From positions 94,162 through 158,161 of the forward strand of contig NZ_KE383908.1 of the NCBI RefSeq assembly GCF_000422705.1: a stretch of DNA of 64,000 bases, written 5' to 3'. The notes beneath the pieces are model-generated. The model was not told the DNA's origin, made no database searches, and worked only from the letters and a program-made list of their open reading frames with translations. This stretch comes from Flavobacterium soli DSM 19725 (GTDB taxonomy: Bacteria; Bacteroidota; Bacteroidia; Flavobacteriales; Flavobacteriaceae). This document shows positions 44,880-54,786 of this stretch, one piece after another. Every line of letters begins with the position of its first letter. Position 1 is the first letter of the stretch. The translations under genes were made by a program, and so were the position numbers.

Positions 44880-45509
44880 TTATTTCCAAAATTTCCACCA
44901 CTCGGTTTTATTTCCATTTTGATTAAACTGACTTAAGGATTTATCTTCTGAATCAGTCTTATCATAGGCGTCCGCTTCTGTTAAATGTCCATCTTGGTCG
45001 CTAATTCTCGTTAGTTTTTTGCCTTGTCTAAAAACAAGTTGGAGACCATGTTCTTGTTCTCAATCACATTCACATGAAATTTGGACATAAATATCTCGAT
45101 CTTTATAGGGTCGCCTTGTTACATAAATTTCTGTGGGGTGAATGAAGTTCCAAATTTCATTTCTATTTTCTATTTGTCTTAGTGGTTCATCAGCTTTGTC
45201 AAAATCAACTGCGGCCAAAAACTCCATACAGTTTTTATATGCCAGTTCTGAAATTCCATTTCGGTCTTCTATGTTTAGTTTCAAAAAGCTTGTCAAAGCT
45301 TTGTCAGCTTCGTCTATAAATGTTTTGTCTTCATCTGGATCAAAGTCCATGAAGGTTATGGTCAGCTTTTCGTTTCCAAAAAATGGGATATCAAATTCAA
45401 CACTTTTCCACCAATCAGGAAAATCTTCTTCCTGTTTAAGCTTTCCAAGTACTGCTGAAGTTATTTCGTTATTCATTTTTCTGAAGTTTTTGTTTTTCAA
45501 GCTTGCCAC
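44880..45509 (-). pseudogene. DUF6985-like protein with in-frame TGA
   Basis: The frame runs from 45509 (or more likely from Met12 at 45476) to ISCECD, then hits TGA at 45060-45062, and continues open for 60 codons to a TAA at 44880: EQEHGLQLVFRQGKKLTRISDQDGHLTEADAY...WWKFWK. The pattern D-W-E-x-E-H-G-L is usual in this family, so the TGA most likely replaces a TGG (Trp). The upstream part has the family's FFGNEKLTITF opening. Role unknown. Either a single-base pseudogene or an error. Confidence 0.7.
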
Positions 45510-45817
45510 TAATCACCACTCGGCTTTGTCGTCGTTCACAAAGGAGTCTCTCACTCCTTTTCCGAATGCGTCAAAGCCGAAAGTTGGGGAATATCGTGCG
45601 AGAGCAACGATGGTTTCCCGACTGTTTGCGAAGCCGAGCGGTCATTGGGAAAAATTGCCCTTCGAGTAAATTTTTCCCAATGTTTTGCCTTTAGTTTGCA
45701 GATGTGGCAGATCAAGAAAGTATAAACTTTTGCTTAAACATTGACTTTGCAGGTACAAAATCAACTTTAAAGTAAGCCCAAAACCCGCCATTTTTGCAAA
45801 CTGTTGTTGGCAGATCG
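45510..45817. repeat. Intergenic block, type 3, copy A
   Basis: Non-coding. The part at 45700-45805 (TACAAAATCAACTTTAAAGT...CCCAAAACCCGCC...GTTGGCAG) is similar in order and wording to 51045-51140. The part at 45535-45680 has short inverted segments around AAGCCGA and TTGGGAAAAA. Confidence 0.55.
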
Positions 45818-48040
45818 TCATTCTTTTACTATTTTAGTATACATTATTCCTTTTTCTGTATATATTTTAAGGATATAATTTCCAGTTTTTAAGTTACTTA
45901 GATCAATTTTATTTTCAGAAACAGAATGTAAACTTAATATTCTACCTGCAATATCATATATTTCAATTTTTAATACATTTCGTTCTGTTTTGAAATTTAA
46001 AAGATCTTTAACTGGATTTGGATAAACTACAAAATCATTAATGAAATCATTCTCTTGTAATCCTAAAGTATTTTGAATTGTTGTAGTGTAATTGTTTGTA
46101 ACTATTGGATAGTTATAATCAAAATAGATACTAGCAGAATTACTAAATGTATTTCCAACTGCTAAATTTGGTTTTGTTTTTATTTTGAAGGCGACATGGC
46201 CATCATTAGTAGCATCATCAAATGGAAGGTTAATGTTTTCGAAAATAAATTCAACATTATTCGTATTTGATATTCTTGTTTCAAAATTGTGACTGCCATC
46301 AATAGGTATTAAGGTAGTAATATCAAACTTTGAGGTGTCAATAATATCTTTTACTACAATATTTTCGGCATTATAATTACCTGTATTTTCAAATCGAATG
46401 ATATAATGAACATATTGGCCAATTATATTAGAAGTAACGGTATTGCCTTCGATACAAGTTTTATCGTTCGGGTCAAATGAACCAACAACATTTTGGTCTA
46501 AATTAGAAGTATTGTCTTGTTGAAATTCATCGTCAATCAATGGTGTTATTGTTGCAATAAAATCTAATTGATCTCCATTATTTACAGGTGGTGTTTCAGT
46601 TGGACTATTTACATTAAATACTAGGTCAATTTCTCTACTTTCTAATGGAAATAAATCAGCATAATTCCAAGATAAATTTCCTGAAGAATTGTTTAAAAAA
46701 GTTGGATTTGCAGCAATAAGATCAATAAGATTATCATTATAGGTTACATTTATTACTCCATTTTCTACTTGGTTTCCTTTATTTTTAAATAGTATTTTAT
46801 AAGTTGAATCAAAACCAGGTCTGGCTGCAGTTATAGGAAGCAAAGTAATCTCAACATCGCTATGTATTCCATTAGGAATAATACAGAAATTTTGTGTAAA
46901 AGGACTTGTATTGGAAGGAAAACTAACCATAGCATTTGCAGGAGAGGCAGCATAATAGGTTGGGTTTTCTAGAACGGGAGTTATTGTATAGTCTCCTGGA
47001 TTCAAGGTAATGGCGTAATCACCTGTTTGGCTGTAAATTAGGCTACCTGTAGTTACTCCATTTGTAATCGTAAATTTTAAATTAGAAATGACACTGTCAT
47101 TCATATCGCAACCATTGTTATTTGCATCCAATTTATTTTGTCCTTGAACTTTATAATAAGTACCGCCAGGAGAAAATGAACAATAGGAGCTGACAGAACA
47201 ATTTGGACTTCCAGTACTAACATTAATATGGTTCTGAATTGTTGTTAATTGTGCATCATCAACACATACATACTGTAAATTAGGTAGATTAATAAAATTC
47301 AAACCTGATTCGATCTTACCATTCTTCATAAATATTGTTTCTAAAGAGGGATTGTATCCACACATTAATAAATCTAGATAGGGGAGATTAGATACGTCGA
47401 TAGTTGTAATATTGGTAGACATGCATTGAAGACTTTCTATAGTATTTATTCCAGTAAAATCAAGTGCTGAAATGGGATTATAGCTTACAGTTAAATACAA
47501 AAGATTGGTGAGTGAGCTCAAATCTAAACTTACAATATTGTTTGCTGCACAGTATAAAACTGTTAAATCAGGCTTGTTGCTCAAATCTAAAGTACTTATT
47601 TGATTGGTATCACACGCCAGAAATTGAAGTTGATTTAGGCCACTGATATTTAATGATGTGAGCTGATTAGTCGCACACCCAACAGCAAGTAGATCAACAA
47701 AAGTAGTAAGGTCTAAATTGGTTAGTAAATTATCATAACAATAGAACTTTTTTAAGTTGGTAAAATGACTTAAACCCGTTATATCAGAAATCTTAACACT
47801 TTGAATCGAATTAGTATTGCTAATATCTAATTCAAATACCAGTTCCGCTTCACTGTATTCTATTTCATTATTGTTGTTGGTATCAATATTAAAGTAAGTT
47901 CCATCAACATCTCTAGCAATATAATTTGTAGAATTTGATTGCAAGAGTTTCGTTTTAAAATTAACATCTGGAATGTCTATAATTTGAGCATCACATAATG
48001 TTGTAAAAGCTATTAAAATAAAGAGGATTTTTGTTTTCAT
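45818..48040 (-). CDS. Leucine-rich-repeat T9SS type A protein
   Basis: A 740-residue secreted protein. Signal peptide MKTKILFILIAFTTLCDAQ. About ten degenerate leucine-rich repeats of the bacterial type fill residues 60-260 (LTSLNISGLNQLQFLACDTNQISTLDLS). A SdrD/DUF11-like segment follows. A domain common in this group occurs near 525-655 (GSFDPNDKTC, YVHYIIRFENTGNYNAENIVVKD). The type A sorting domain ends the protein (VYPNPVKDLLNF, IYDIAGRIL, LKTGNYILKI). Surface protein of unknown ligand. It is the largest member of the cassette-like array and is flanked by repeat blocks on both sides. Confidence 0.87.
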   Translation of the reverse strand: MKTKILFILIAFTTLCDAQIIDIPDVNFKTKLLQSNSTNYIARDVDGTYFNIDTNNNNEIEYSEAELVFELDISNTNSIQSVKISDITGLSHFTNLKKFYCYDNLLTNLDLTTFVDLLAVGCATNQLTSLNISGLNQLQFLACDTNQISTLDLSNKPDLTVLYCAANNIVSLDLSSLTNLLYLTVSYNPISALDFTGINTIESLQCMSTNITTIDVSNLPYLDLLMCGYNPSLETIFMKNGKIESGLNFINLPNLQYVCVDDAQLTTIQNHINVSTGSPNCSVSSYCSFSPGGTYYKVQGQNKLDANNNGCDMNDSVISNLKFTITNGVTTGSLIYSQTGDYAITLNPGDYTITPVLENPTYYAASPANAMVSFPSNTSPFTQNFCIIPNGIHSDVEITLLPITAARPGFDSTYKILFKNKGNQVENGVINVTYNDNLIDLIAANPTFLNNSSGNLSWNYADLFPLESREIDLVFNVNSPTETPPVNNGDQLDFIATITPLIDDEFQQDNTSNLDQNVVGSFDPNDKTCIEGNTVTSNIIGQYVHYIIRFENTGNYNAENIVVKDIIDTSKFDITTLIPIDGSHNFETRISNTNNVEFIFENINLPFDDATNDGHVAFKIKTKPNLAVGNTFSNSASIYFDYNYPIVTNNYTTTIQNTLGLQENDFINDFVVYPNPVKDLLNFKTERNVLKIEIYDIAGRILSLHSVSENKIDLSNLKTGNYILKIYTEKGIMYTKIVKE

Positions 48041-48560
48041 TTAAATTAGAATTAATTTCGTCATTTCTGTTTATAAATAGTGTCTGCAAACGTTGCTCAT
48101 GTAGGAGCTTTTGCGTGTCTTGTCACGAACCTTTAAAAGTATATAATTCCGGTGTAAAATCTGCGAGGATTTTTCAAAGATCCGCTACTCTGTAGCGCAT
48201 ATACACACAAATCTGGTTACATACCCGCTATAACGCTACTTAGCTTCTACAATAATACACAAAAAACAAACACCCTATTACGGTTTCGTCATGACCAATA
48301 ACTTTTTTTATAACGCAACCATTTCCATCCCAACCCACAATAGGGAAAACCCTATTTTTCAAAATAACTTCCTTCTCTGTATTCAAAAAAAATGAGCTGT
48401 TCTATTTTCCCAATCATCACTTTGCATAAAAAAACTCGTTTACATCCCGAAATTCGGAAATAAACGAGGTCTTTTTATTATTACGATAATCCCGAAGCTT
48501 CGGCATAGTTTCTTAACGAAGTCGTGTCCGACGCTACGCAACGGTTAGCGCTTGCAGTGG
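48041..48560. repeat. Intergenic repeat block, type 1, copy B
   Basis: Non-coding. Carries AATAGGGAAAACCCTATTTTT (about 48340), an ACTCG...CGAGGT hairpin, the palindrome CCCGAAGCTTCGGC (48491) and a tail with GCGCAACGGTTAGCG-like wording before the next gene. The segment 48241-48313 (CTTCTACAATAATACAC...CATGACCAATAAC) is almost identical to 60262-60331 and close to 55971-56000. Confidence 0.8.
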
Positions 48561-48567
48561 CTGCCTT

Positions 48568-49323
48568 TTATTCTTCATATTTAGTGCGAATCCATTTTCC
48601 ACCCACAATTTCTCTTTCAGCTTCTTCGCCATAGTCAAGGTCAAAAACTTCATTTAATGATTTATCTTTTGTGACAATTTGTTCCAATGCAACAATTCTA
48701 ATATCGTCAGCCATTTGATCTCCAGTTAAAAATTGCCAATCTCCTTCGGTATCATGAACTACCCTTAAAATGGGTTTACCTTCTTCAAGCCATTGCCTGG
48801 AAGTAAAGGCTGTCAGGTTTTTAGGTTCATTAAATTTAAAAGCAGCATTCCTGTCAAGCAAGGGCTGTACGTATGCAAATTCTTCTTCAAAGTTTTCTTC
48901 CCAGGGGAATTTATCATTTCGATCAGTCCAGACAATTTGCAGTGCGTCAAATTTTTCATCCTTAAGAACCTGTTGCGCAACTCCAAAATAATCTCCAATA
49001 TTTTCATCGTCAACTTTTAAAAACATTGCTTTAGAATCCTCAAAAATGTCAAAGTAATTCTGGTCGCTTTTGATTTGTTCGCCTAGTTTGATAATTGCTG
49101 CAACATCATTAATTATTGCGTGGCTTAAATCATTTCGAAGTCCGAAGCAAATTATTTCTGGATGTTTGTACGTTTTCCATAATCCGATACTGTAGGTAAA
49201 TGATGTTGAATAGTTTGTCGGGTTTACCATAACAACGTGGTGTCCAAATTTGTCAATGTCAGATTTGGCTTTATGTATTATTTCTTGTTTGCTGGCACAA
49301 TTGTGCTCCACTTTGTCAGCCAT
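48568..49323 (-). CDS. DUF4262 protein
   Basis: I place the start at the ATG at 49323 (MADKVEHNC), since the 51 codons before it read into the repeat block. The 251-residue protein shows DKFGHHVVMVNP, SFTYSIGLWKTYKHPEIICFGL and a central DALQIVWTDRNDKFPWEENF, the DUF4262 pattern. Cytoplasmic; function unknown, sometimes linked to toxin-immunity or defence contexts but not shown here. Confidence 0.8.
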   Translation of the reverse strand: MADKVEHNCASKQEIIHKAKSDIDKFGHHVVMVNPTNYSTSFTYSIGLWKTYKHPEIICFGLRNDLSHAIINDVAAIIKLGEQIKSDQNYFDIFEDSKAMFLKVDDENIGDYFGVAQQVLKDEKFDALQIVWTDRNDKFPWEENFEEEFAYVQPLLDRNAAFKFNEPKNLTAFTSRQWLEEGKPILRVVHDTEGDWQFLTGDQMADDIRIVALEQIVTKDKSLNEVFDLDYGEEAEREIVGGKWIRTKYEE

Positions 49324-49572
49324 CTTATGGGTTGTGGGTTTTACGGTTGCCACTAATTTAAATATATATGCTAAAAATAATCGCTTAGCATCTGCAATAA
49401 TAAACAAAAAAACACCCCAATTACGGTTTGCCACATTCCCAATAACTTTTTTTACCACTCCCAATTTCCGTCCCAAACTTCAAGCCGAAAGGAGCTGAAT
49501 TTTTCGGTTCTTAAAATAATGGCAAAAAAGGCGGTTTTGCAAGTCTCCCCCGCAACGGAACAGCTACAGCTC
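49324..49572. repeat. Intergenic block related to type 1 tail
   Basis: Non-coding. Carries CAATAATAAACAAAAAAACACCCC...TTACGGTTTGCC, a variant of the 48241 segment, and ends in ACGGAACAGCTACAGCTCTTAGCCGTTCG, similar to the tails of the other blocks directly before a gene end. Confidence 0.65.
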
Positions 49573-50076
49573 TTAGCCGTTCGTTGTTTTTATTTTATAT
49601 ACGAAATCTTCTATCTGTTCTAAATTTAAACTATTGCTTATGGTATGTAAATTTCCAATATATTCCATTCCTAAATATTTAGCAGTTTCTTTGAAAGGAA
49701 ACCAAAACTCTTCTCCTAAATTACCTCCATTTGAACTTGTTATAACTGTCATTTTTTTGTTTCTCAATTGCCGCCCAAGTTCTTTTTGGTTATCTAATAA
49801 ATCGGTAAACCTGTCAAGAAAAACTTTCATGATCCCACTCATAGAATACCAATATACGGGTGTGGCAAAAACAAAAGTGTCATATTTGTTAATCAACGTT
49901 TGCATTAAGTTCAAATAGTCATCATTCGCATTTTTATATTCGTAGTCATAATACGAAATACTATAATCATTTAAGTCTATTTTGTCAAAATCTGAAATTC
50001 CCAGAATTGTGTCTGTAAGTTTTTTTGTTTCACCATCACTTCTTGAACTTCCAAGTATTATTATAACTTTACCTTT
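49573..50076 (-). CDS. NADPH-dependent FMN reductase-like flavodoxin
   Basis: Start chosen at the ATG at 50076 (MKGKVIIILGSSRSDGETKKL); the longer frame reads into the repeat. The 167-residue protein has the phosphate loop GSSRSDGET, the FATPVYWYSMSGIMKVFLDR segment that binds the flavin ring, and VITSSNGGNLG. It is an iron-sulphur-flavoprotein/NADPH-FMN-reductase-type enzyme that reduces quinones or similar acceptors. Confidence 0.85.
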   Translation of the reverse strand, partial: KGKVIIILGSSRSDGETKKLTDTILGISDFDKIDLNDYSISYYDYEYKNANDDYLNLMQTLINKYDTFVFATPVYWYSMSGIMKVFLDRFTDLLDNQKELGRQLRNKKMTVITSSNGGNLGEEFWFPFKETAKYLGMEYIGNLHTISNSLNLEQIEDFVYKIKTTNG

Positions 50077-50107
50077 CATTTTTCTTTTACGTTGTGTTGG
50101 TTTACAA

Positions 50108-50343
50108 TTACTCATAATGTCAGTCTGTGAAAACCTCCTCATTTTGTTCTACTAAATATACTAAAATAGTTGTCCCAAAAATAGAATGTCTGATTTTTAA
50201 ATATACGGCCCATCAATCAAATCACTTCAAAAAATGACCTCTTTCACTTTATAAGCCTCGCTTAGAATCACGAAGCTTCGGGATCGTTTTTTGAAAGGTA
50301 TGAACTTGTCCGACACAGCGCAACGGTTAAGGCTGTTTGAAAA
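50108..50343. repeat. Intergenic repeat block, type 2, copy A
   Basis: About 235 bases that match 59207-59440 nearly base for base: GTCAGTCTGTGAAAA, AGTTGTCCCAAAAATAGAATG, CATCAATCAAATCACTT, TATAAGCCTCGCTTAGAATC, a variant of the CCCGAAGCTTCGGG palindrome (50270) and a tail GTCCGACACAGCGCAACGG. Non-coding. Confidence 0.85.
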
Positions 50344-50346
50344 GTA

Positions 50347-50994
50347 TTAATTTTCACCGACAGAAATATACTCTTGAATAAAACTGCCGATAAAGCGATC
50401 TAGATCATCCTGTTCCCAACCCTCTTCAATAAGTTCCGCTTTTTTTTCAGCGTATTCATTGGTAGTTTTATAGGCAGCAAACTTCTTAGCTTTCAGTTCC
50501 GCAAACTCTTCTCCCGAAAGATTTCGCTCTTTGTTAATCGCCCCGTTTTTAATGTTCAAAAGAATATAGTTCTCAAAAGTTGAGCCGTAATCCAAATGAA
50601 CGTAGTTGATCAATTTCCCATGAGGCAAAATCAATAGACCGCTAAACCAATCGGTAAATCTTTCTGTTGTGTCTGGAAATGTCTCTTCCAAGACATTTTT
50701 CCAACTGTAACCATTTTTTTTGTCTTTGTCTCGGATTTCGATTTCCAATTTTTTGATTAACAATTTACCATCCAGCACTTCAAATGTTGCAACATAACCT
50801 CTCCAGCAAGCCGATGACATAACTCCACCTTTGGGACGCTTCTCAGGATGCTTTTTAAAATATTTTTCTAATGGATTTGTTTGCAGGCTGTATTCGGTAC
50901 CTTGATAGACAATTTTATCCGGATATTGAGCGGTTGCAAATACTTTCGACTGAAAAAAAGTAACAGTTAAGATCAGGAGAATTTTTAGTTTCAT
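50347..50994 (-). CDS. Exported protein of unknown function
   Basis: Start chosen at the ATG at 50994, giving 215 residues with a signal peptide (MKLKILLILTVTFFQSKVFA). Features are SSACWRGYVATFEV, a charged middle and FIGSFIQEYISVGEN at the end. No family recognised. Placed between two repeat blocks of different type. Confidence 0.65.
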   Translation of the reverse strand: MKLKILLILTVTFFQSKVFATAQYPDKIVYQGTEYSLQTNPLEKYFKKHPEKRPKGGVMSSACWRGYVATFEVLDGKLLIKKLEIEIRDKDKKNGYSWKNVLEETFPDTTERFTDWFSGLLILPHGKLINYVHLDYGSTFENYILLNIKNGAINKERNLSGEEFAELKAKKFAAYKTTNEYAEKKAELIEEGWEQDDLDRFIGSFIQEYISVGEN

Positions 50995-51151
50995 TTGACG
51001 ACAGTTTTTACTTGGATTTTGCGATAGAATGCGTGGTTGGGGAATACATATCCGCGATTTTCGGTTAAACACAAATTTTCCAAATACAAAACCATCTTTA
51101 AATTCAGCCTAAAACCCCAATCACGCCAGAGGGCTATTGGCAGAAGTACTT
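50995..51151. repeat. Intergenic block, type 3, copy B
   Basis: Non-coding. The segment 51045-51140 (ATACAAAACCATCTTTAAA, CCTAAAACCCC, GGGCTATTGGCAG) is similar to 45700-45805, in the same position relative to the next gene. Confidence 0.55.
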
Positions 51152-52615
51152 TTATTTGATATTTTTTTCTTTGAGCAATTTAGTTAGTGCCTCGCCACCC
51201 CAATTTTCATTCAATTTTTTATTGTTTTTACGTGTTACAATTATCCTATCATTTATAGCTTTATCTTCAAATTCTATAAGCGTTTTTGCTATTTCAAGAT
51301 ATACGTGAGCATTCCACTCTTTCCCAAATCTTTTGAATAAGGATTCGACAAAACTCTTATCTTTATTTTTCCTTATGACTGAAGTATAAATAGGAAATTC
51401 ATGTACGTTAGCATCTAAAATCTTAGATTCAATAATTTGATGTGCAAGTTTTTTATCATTGAGTATGATTAGATTCAGCATACTTTCTTCCAAATTATCT
51501 GTAAAAATACTTTCATTAAAAATGGGTAAGATATTTGTGCCCATTTTTTGACCACCAAGTTTTTTTACGGTCATAGTATAACCCCGGTTAATATCGTTTT
51601 GAAGGTAAAACCGATAACCTGTAAGAGTAATTTCTTGATCTTGTCCCCAAAGTTCCCATAAAAGTTCTGCATATAACGGATCTGGGGTTTCCAGAATTGC
51701 ATCATAGATGAAATCGAGGTGATATTTTTTTATATGATCATGGGTGACGTGTGTAAATGGAATTTTTAATAGCTCCAAAGCTTTTTGATTTTTATAAACT
51801 GCTATTGCAGAATATAGTTTTCGCCATTCTTGGCTGTAATGTCTTTCATCTAAGGTTTCCTGCAATCTAGCTTCTAAAAAAGGAATAAATTCTTTTCTAG
51901 GAAAATTTTGAATAGCTCCATAAGTAAAGAAATACCCGCTTTCCTTATCTTCATCATCTTCACGATTCGCTAAAATTAGAGGAATATCTTCTTCACGCTT
52001 ATAGGTTGACAATTTTAATAATGCGCTTTGATTATGATTGGTAACATATAACTTTCGCAAAATAGGATAAAGTTGTGGAGTTGGTTCTGCTAATTCTATT
52101 GCTGTATGTCTCGCATTAAGTTCATTTTCCTGATAAATTAATAGACTGTCCAAAGTTTTCCTCTCTAAATCATTAAGTTTTTTTACATCTAAATCTACAT
52201 ATTCAGGTGTGACTAACGAAATGTAAAAATCACCAACCTTTTCACTTGAAATGATGCATCCTGATTGATATTCAATTATTTCATTGTCGTTTAAATGATT
52301 TTTGACGATTTCAAATAAATCTACATTTGACTTAAAACCTAAAGTCCAAAAAGCATAACATCTAACGACTCCATTAGGATGATTTGTTAATGATATAAGT
52401 TCGTCAGTTGATGCATTTTTTAATTCCTCAAAGTTTTCATATTGAGTAGATTTGCTTCCAGCATAACCAATGTATTCGCCAGTTAGTCTATTTTGTTGAG
52501 ATATTTTTTCTACAACCGTTTTTATTTTGGATGAGATTTTTGCTTTATCATATTTATTTTGACCATGAGATAGGGCTACAATGAAAAAAGATATGATGAA
52601 GACGATATGTTTCAT
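51152..52615 (-). CDS. Exported HEAT-like repeat protein
   Basis: A 487-residue protein with signal peptide (MKHIVFIISFFIVALSHGQ). The rest is mostly helical with pairs of helices resembling HEAT repeats (ELISLTNHPNGVVRCYAFWTLGF; FIPFLEARLQETL; AHQIIESKILDANV). No catalytic motif seen. Periplasmic scaffold is a guess only. Confidence 0.6.
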   Translation of the reverse strand: MKHIVFIISFFIVALSHGQNKYDKAKISSKIKTVVEKISQQNRLTGEYIGYAGSKSTQYENFEELKNASTDELISLTNHPNGVVRCYAFWTLGFKSNVDLFEIVKNHLNDNEIIEYQSGCIISSEKVGDFYISLVTPEYVDLDVKKLNDLERKTLDSLLIYQENELNARHTAIELAEPTPQLYPILRKLYVTNHNQSALLKLSTYKREEDIPLILANREDDEDKESGYFFTYGAIQNFPRKEFIPFLEARLQETLDERHYSQEWRKLYSAIAVYKNQKALELLKIPFTHVTHDHIKKYHLDFIYDAILETPDPLYAELLWELWGQDQEITLTGYRFYLQNDINRGYTMTVKKLGGQKMGTNILPIFNESIFTDNLEESMLNLIILNDKKLAHQIIESKILDANVHEFPIYTSVIRKNKDKSFVESLFKRFGKEWNAHVYLEIAKTLIEFEDKAINDRIIVTRKNNKKLNENWGGEALTKLLKEKNIK

Positions 52616-52621
52616 AGTATT

Positions 52622-52764
52622 TAGGTTAACATTTTGCCGCTTGACGACCTTGCGAACTTCGGAACTGATTATTTTCCTTTAAAGATATAATTTCTTGCGA
52701 AATGTAAACTTGAATTTACTACAAAATTCGCAATCTTGCCAAACGCCTGTTACAGGCAGTGTTT
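52622..52764. repeat. Intergenic repeat block, type 4, copy A
   Basis: Closely similar to 54655-54786: CGAACTTCGGAAC, GATTATTTTC, AAAGATA, an inverted pair TTGCGAA/TTCGCAA, and GCCAAACGCCTGTTA just before the next gene end. Non-coding. Confidence 0.8.
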
Positions 52765-53199
52765 TTATTTAGATTCAAGCAATCCTTTTATTTCGTTCCC
52801 GCCAATTGTTCCCCCATTTATTAAAACGGTAAAAATCCCAGCTAATACTAATAGTGAGGGAATAATTGTGACTACAAAAAAATAGAGAAGGGCTTTATTA
52901 AACTTTCTGTTTTTATGTTTCTCAGCTAATTTTTGAATGTAATTATTTTTAATATAATATCTATAAACAATTCTCATGATAGTAAATAAAAAGGCAAGAT
53001 AAAATACGATATATTTCAGCTTAGAATAATCAGATTGTTTTCCGGTTATGTTTTTCTCAATATAACTTGACGCTGGCAATAGTATGAATAGAGAGAGGAG
53101 TAAATAGAAAATTGTTATATAAGTTGTAATTCTAGTTGTAGCCGTTGTTGGGTCATTTTTTTCATATTCATGGTAAAGTTTGGCGAAAATAAAGTGCAT
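52765..53199 (-). CDS. Membrane protein, three segments
   Basis: 144 residues with three hydrophobic helices (about 25-48, 62-85, 108-135). No family recognised. Flanked by type 4 and type 5 blocks, as one unit of the array. Confidence 0.6.
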   Translation of the reverse strand: MHFIFAKLYHEYEKNDPTTATTRITTYITIFYLLLSLFILLPASSYIEKNITGKQSDYSKLKYIVFYLAFLFTIMRIVYRYYIKNNYIQKLAEKHKNRKFNKALLYFFVVTIIPSLLVLAGIFTVLINGGTIGGNEIKGLLESK

Positions 53200-53230
53200 T
53201 TTATTCTATTTTTAAGTTTGTATGTATTGT

Positions 53231-53425
53231 CTATAACGTTTTGCTGGTAGGCGACGCTTCGGACTAGAGCCCAGCTACAGACCGAAGGTAAATAAAACCC
53301 GGCAACTCTCCCCACCAAAAACAAAGTTATAGAAATTACTGTAACATTCTAGCACAAAACAGCACCCGAGGCGAAGCCGAACGGAGCGAAGCTAATGGTG
53401 TTTACAAGCTGCTAGCGGTAGTAGC
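53231..53425. repeat. Intergenic repeat block, type 5, copy A
   Basis: Similar over the whole length to 55258-55461: GGTAGGC, GACCGAAGGTAAA, AAAACCCGGCAAC, CCACCAAAAACAAAGTTAT, CAAAACAGCACCC, GGCGAAGCCGAACGGAGCG, then GCTAGCGG before the next gene end. Non-coding. Confidence 0.85.
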
Positions 53426-53428
53426 AAT

Positions 53429-53866
53429 TTATCTAATATTCTCCAAGATTAGCTTAACCCAAGCATTTTCTTTATCTGAAATTATTATTGTCTTAAATCC
53501 ATACTTTTTACCTTCCATTTCAACACCTTTTGAATCGTCAACATGAACATCGATTCCAAATTTGGAAGGTAATTTTGAAACCTCTTTGCTTTTCAAACCG
53601 AGCTCTTTTATATGCTTTTTCTGGTTGATAATAGTTGCAACTGAAATTCCATAGGTGAAAAACATGAAACGAATTTTAAGTTCGCTTCGATAAGAAGTTG
53701 TATAAATATAGATTTTATGATTTTGTGATTGCAACTCTTTGAAAAGATTGACTGTTCCAAAACGGATTCTTTCTACTCCAAATACTTTGTTCCAAAGAGT
53801 TTGCTTTTCCAGCGGAAATTTACTTTTTGATAGTAAGGTGTCATCGAGATCAAAGGAAATTATCAT
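53429..53866 (-). CDS. HAD-like phosphatase
   Basis: A 145-residue protein with HAD motif I (SFDLDDTLL, nucleophile Asp6), motif II in IYTTSYRS, and motif IV in DVHVDDSKG. It is short, with no large cap, so it acts on small or protein substrates. A single gene between two type 5-like blocks. Confidence 0.8.
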   Translation of the reverse strand: MIISFDLDDTLLSKSKFPLEKQTLWNKVFGVERIRFGTVNLFKELQSQNHKIYIYTTSYRSELKIRFMFFTYGISVATIINQKKHIKELGLKSKEVSKLPSKFGIDVHVDDSKGVEMEGKKYGFKTIIISDKENAWVKLILENIR

Positions 53867-53883
53867 ATCTTTTTTAGATTTTT

Positions 53884-54012
53884 CGATCTATTACCGCTAA
53901 CGTTTCACTCGTAGTCACCGTTCCAGACTCGAGCGGAGCGACTGACCGAAGGCAAATAAAACCCGGACACGAAAGTAGTGAACTGGCGAAGCAAACTGTA
54001 GGCTACCGAAAA
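53884..54012. repeat. Intergenic repeat block, type 5, short copy B
   Basis: Shares GACTCGAGCGGAGCGACTGA and CCGAAGGCAAATAAAACCCGG with the copies at 53231 and 55258, but lacks their second half. Non-coding. Confidence 0.75.
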
Positions 54013-54069
54013 CGAAGATATGAAAATTAATGTTGCTTTTACAACTAAAATAGTAATGGCGACGTTTTC

Positions 54070-54639
54070 TTATTCAATAATAGCAATTGTCCTGTATTTA
54101 GTATGTAAGGGTTTAAGTTCTTTTTTTCTCGTTGAGATCAGATATCCTGTGGCGAAAAGAGCATCGGTTTCAGTGGATAGGTCAGTTCTTTCCAGCTTTA
54201 AAGTATCATGATCAATCTTATAGCTTCCAACATAAGTACAGCTAAAATCAGCTGAATTGTAGGTTGCTTCAAAAGTCCCATCTTTATATAGGGTTAGATA
54301 GCCACTTTTTGGACTGTTATCTAATGATACTGATCCCATCAAAGTTGGAGTAGTCCAAAATCTAGAGTAATCTAATTCTAGTAATGCATAAAGGAAAACT
54401 GCGAAAGTTAAAAATAGGATCACAGGGATAAGATCAAATTTATTTTTGTTCTTGACTTTGTCGTAAACATTTATAGAGCAAATAATTAGGAATAGCAGTA
54501 AGAACATTCCACCAAAAAAGATCAGGTGTAAGGCATTTAATAATCCTCTGCAATAATCTCCAAAAGGGATAAGGTTGTAAATCATCATGATCCCAACCGT
54601 TATTAAAAGTAAATACTGGAATACCTTCTTCTTCTTCAT
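54070..54639 (-). CDS. Membrane protein with small C-terminal domain
   Basis: 189 residues. Three hydrophobic helices (about 9-27, 36-56, 73-93) are followed by a ~90-residue outside part with a lipocalin-like opening (GYLTLYKDGTFEATYNSADF, CTYVGSYKIDHDTLKLE). No name can be given. Bounded by type 5 and type 4 blocks. Confidence 0.6.
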   Translation of the reverse strand: MKKKKVFQYLLLITVGIMMIYNLIPFGDYCRGLLNALHLIFFGGMFLLLFLIICSINVYDKVKNKNKFDLIPVILFLTFAVFLYALLELDYSRFWTTPTLMGSVSLDNSPKSGYLTLYKDGTFEATYNSADFSCTYVGSYKIDHDTLKLERTDLSTETDALFATGYLISTRKKELKPLHTKYRTIAIIE

Positions 54640-54654
54640 GCTTGTAAAGGGAAT

Positions 54655-54786
54655 GCGGTTTCGCCACGTCGCAAGATTACGAACTTCGGAACCGATTATT
54701 TTCAGTTAAAGATAAAAATTCTTGCGAAACCCAAACATGAATTTACATCAAATTCGCAATCTAGCCAAAAGCCTGTTAGGTGTTGT
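54655..54786. repeat. Intergenic repeat block, type 4, copy B
   Basis: Second copy of the block at 52622: CGAACTTCGGAACCGATTA, TTGCGAA/TTCGCAA inverted pair, GCCAAAAGCCTGTTAGG before the gene end. Non-coding. Confidence 0.8.

Noticed and set aside
45142..45669. 175-residue plus-strand frame opposite the DUF6985-like gene
   Set aside because: Low-complexity Ser/Lys/Phe content, mirror of the real gene on the other strand.
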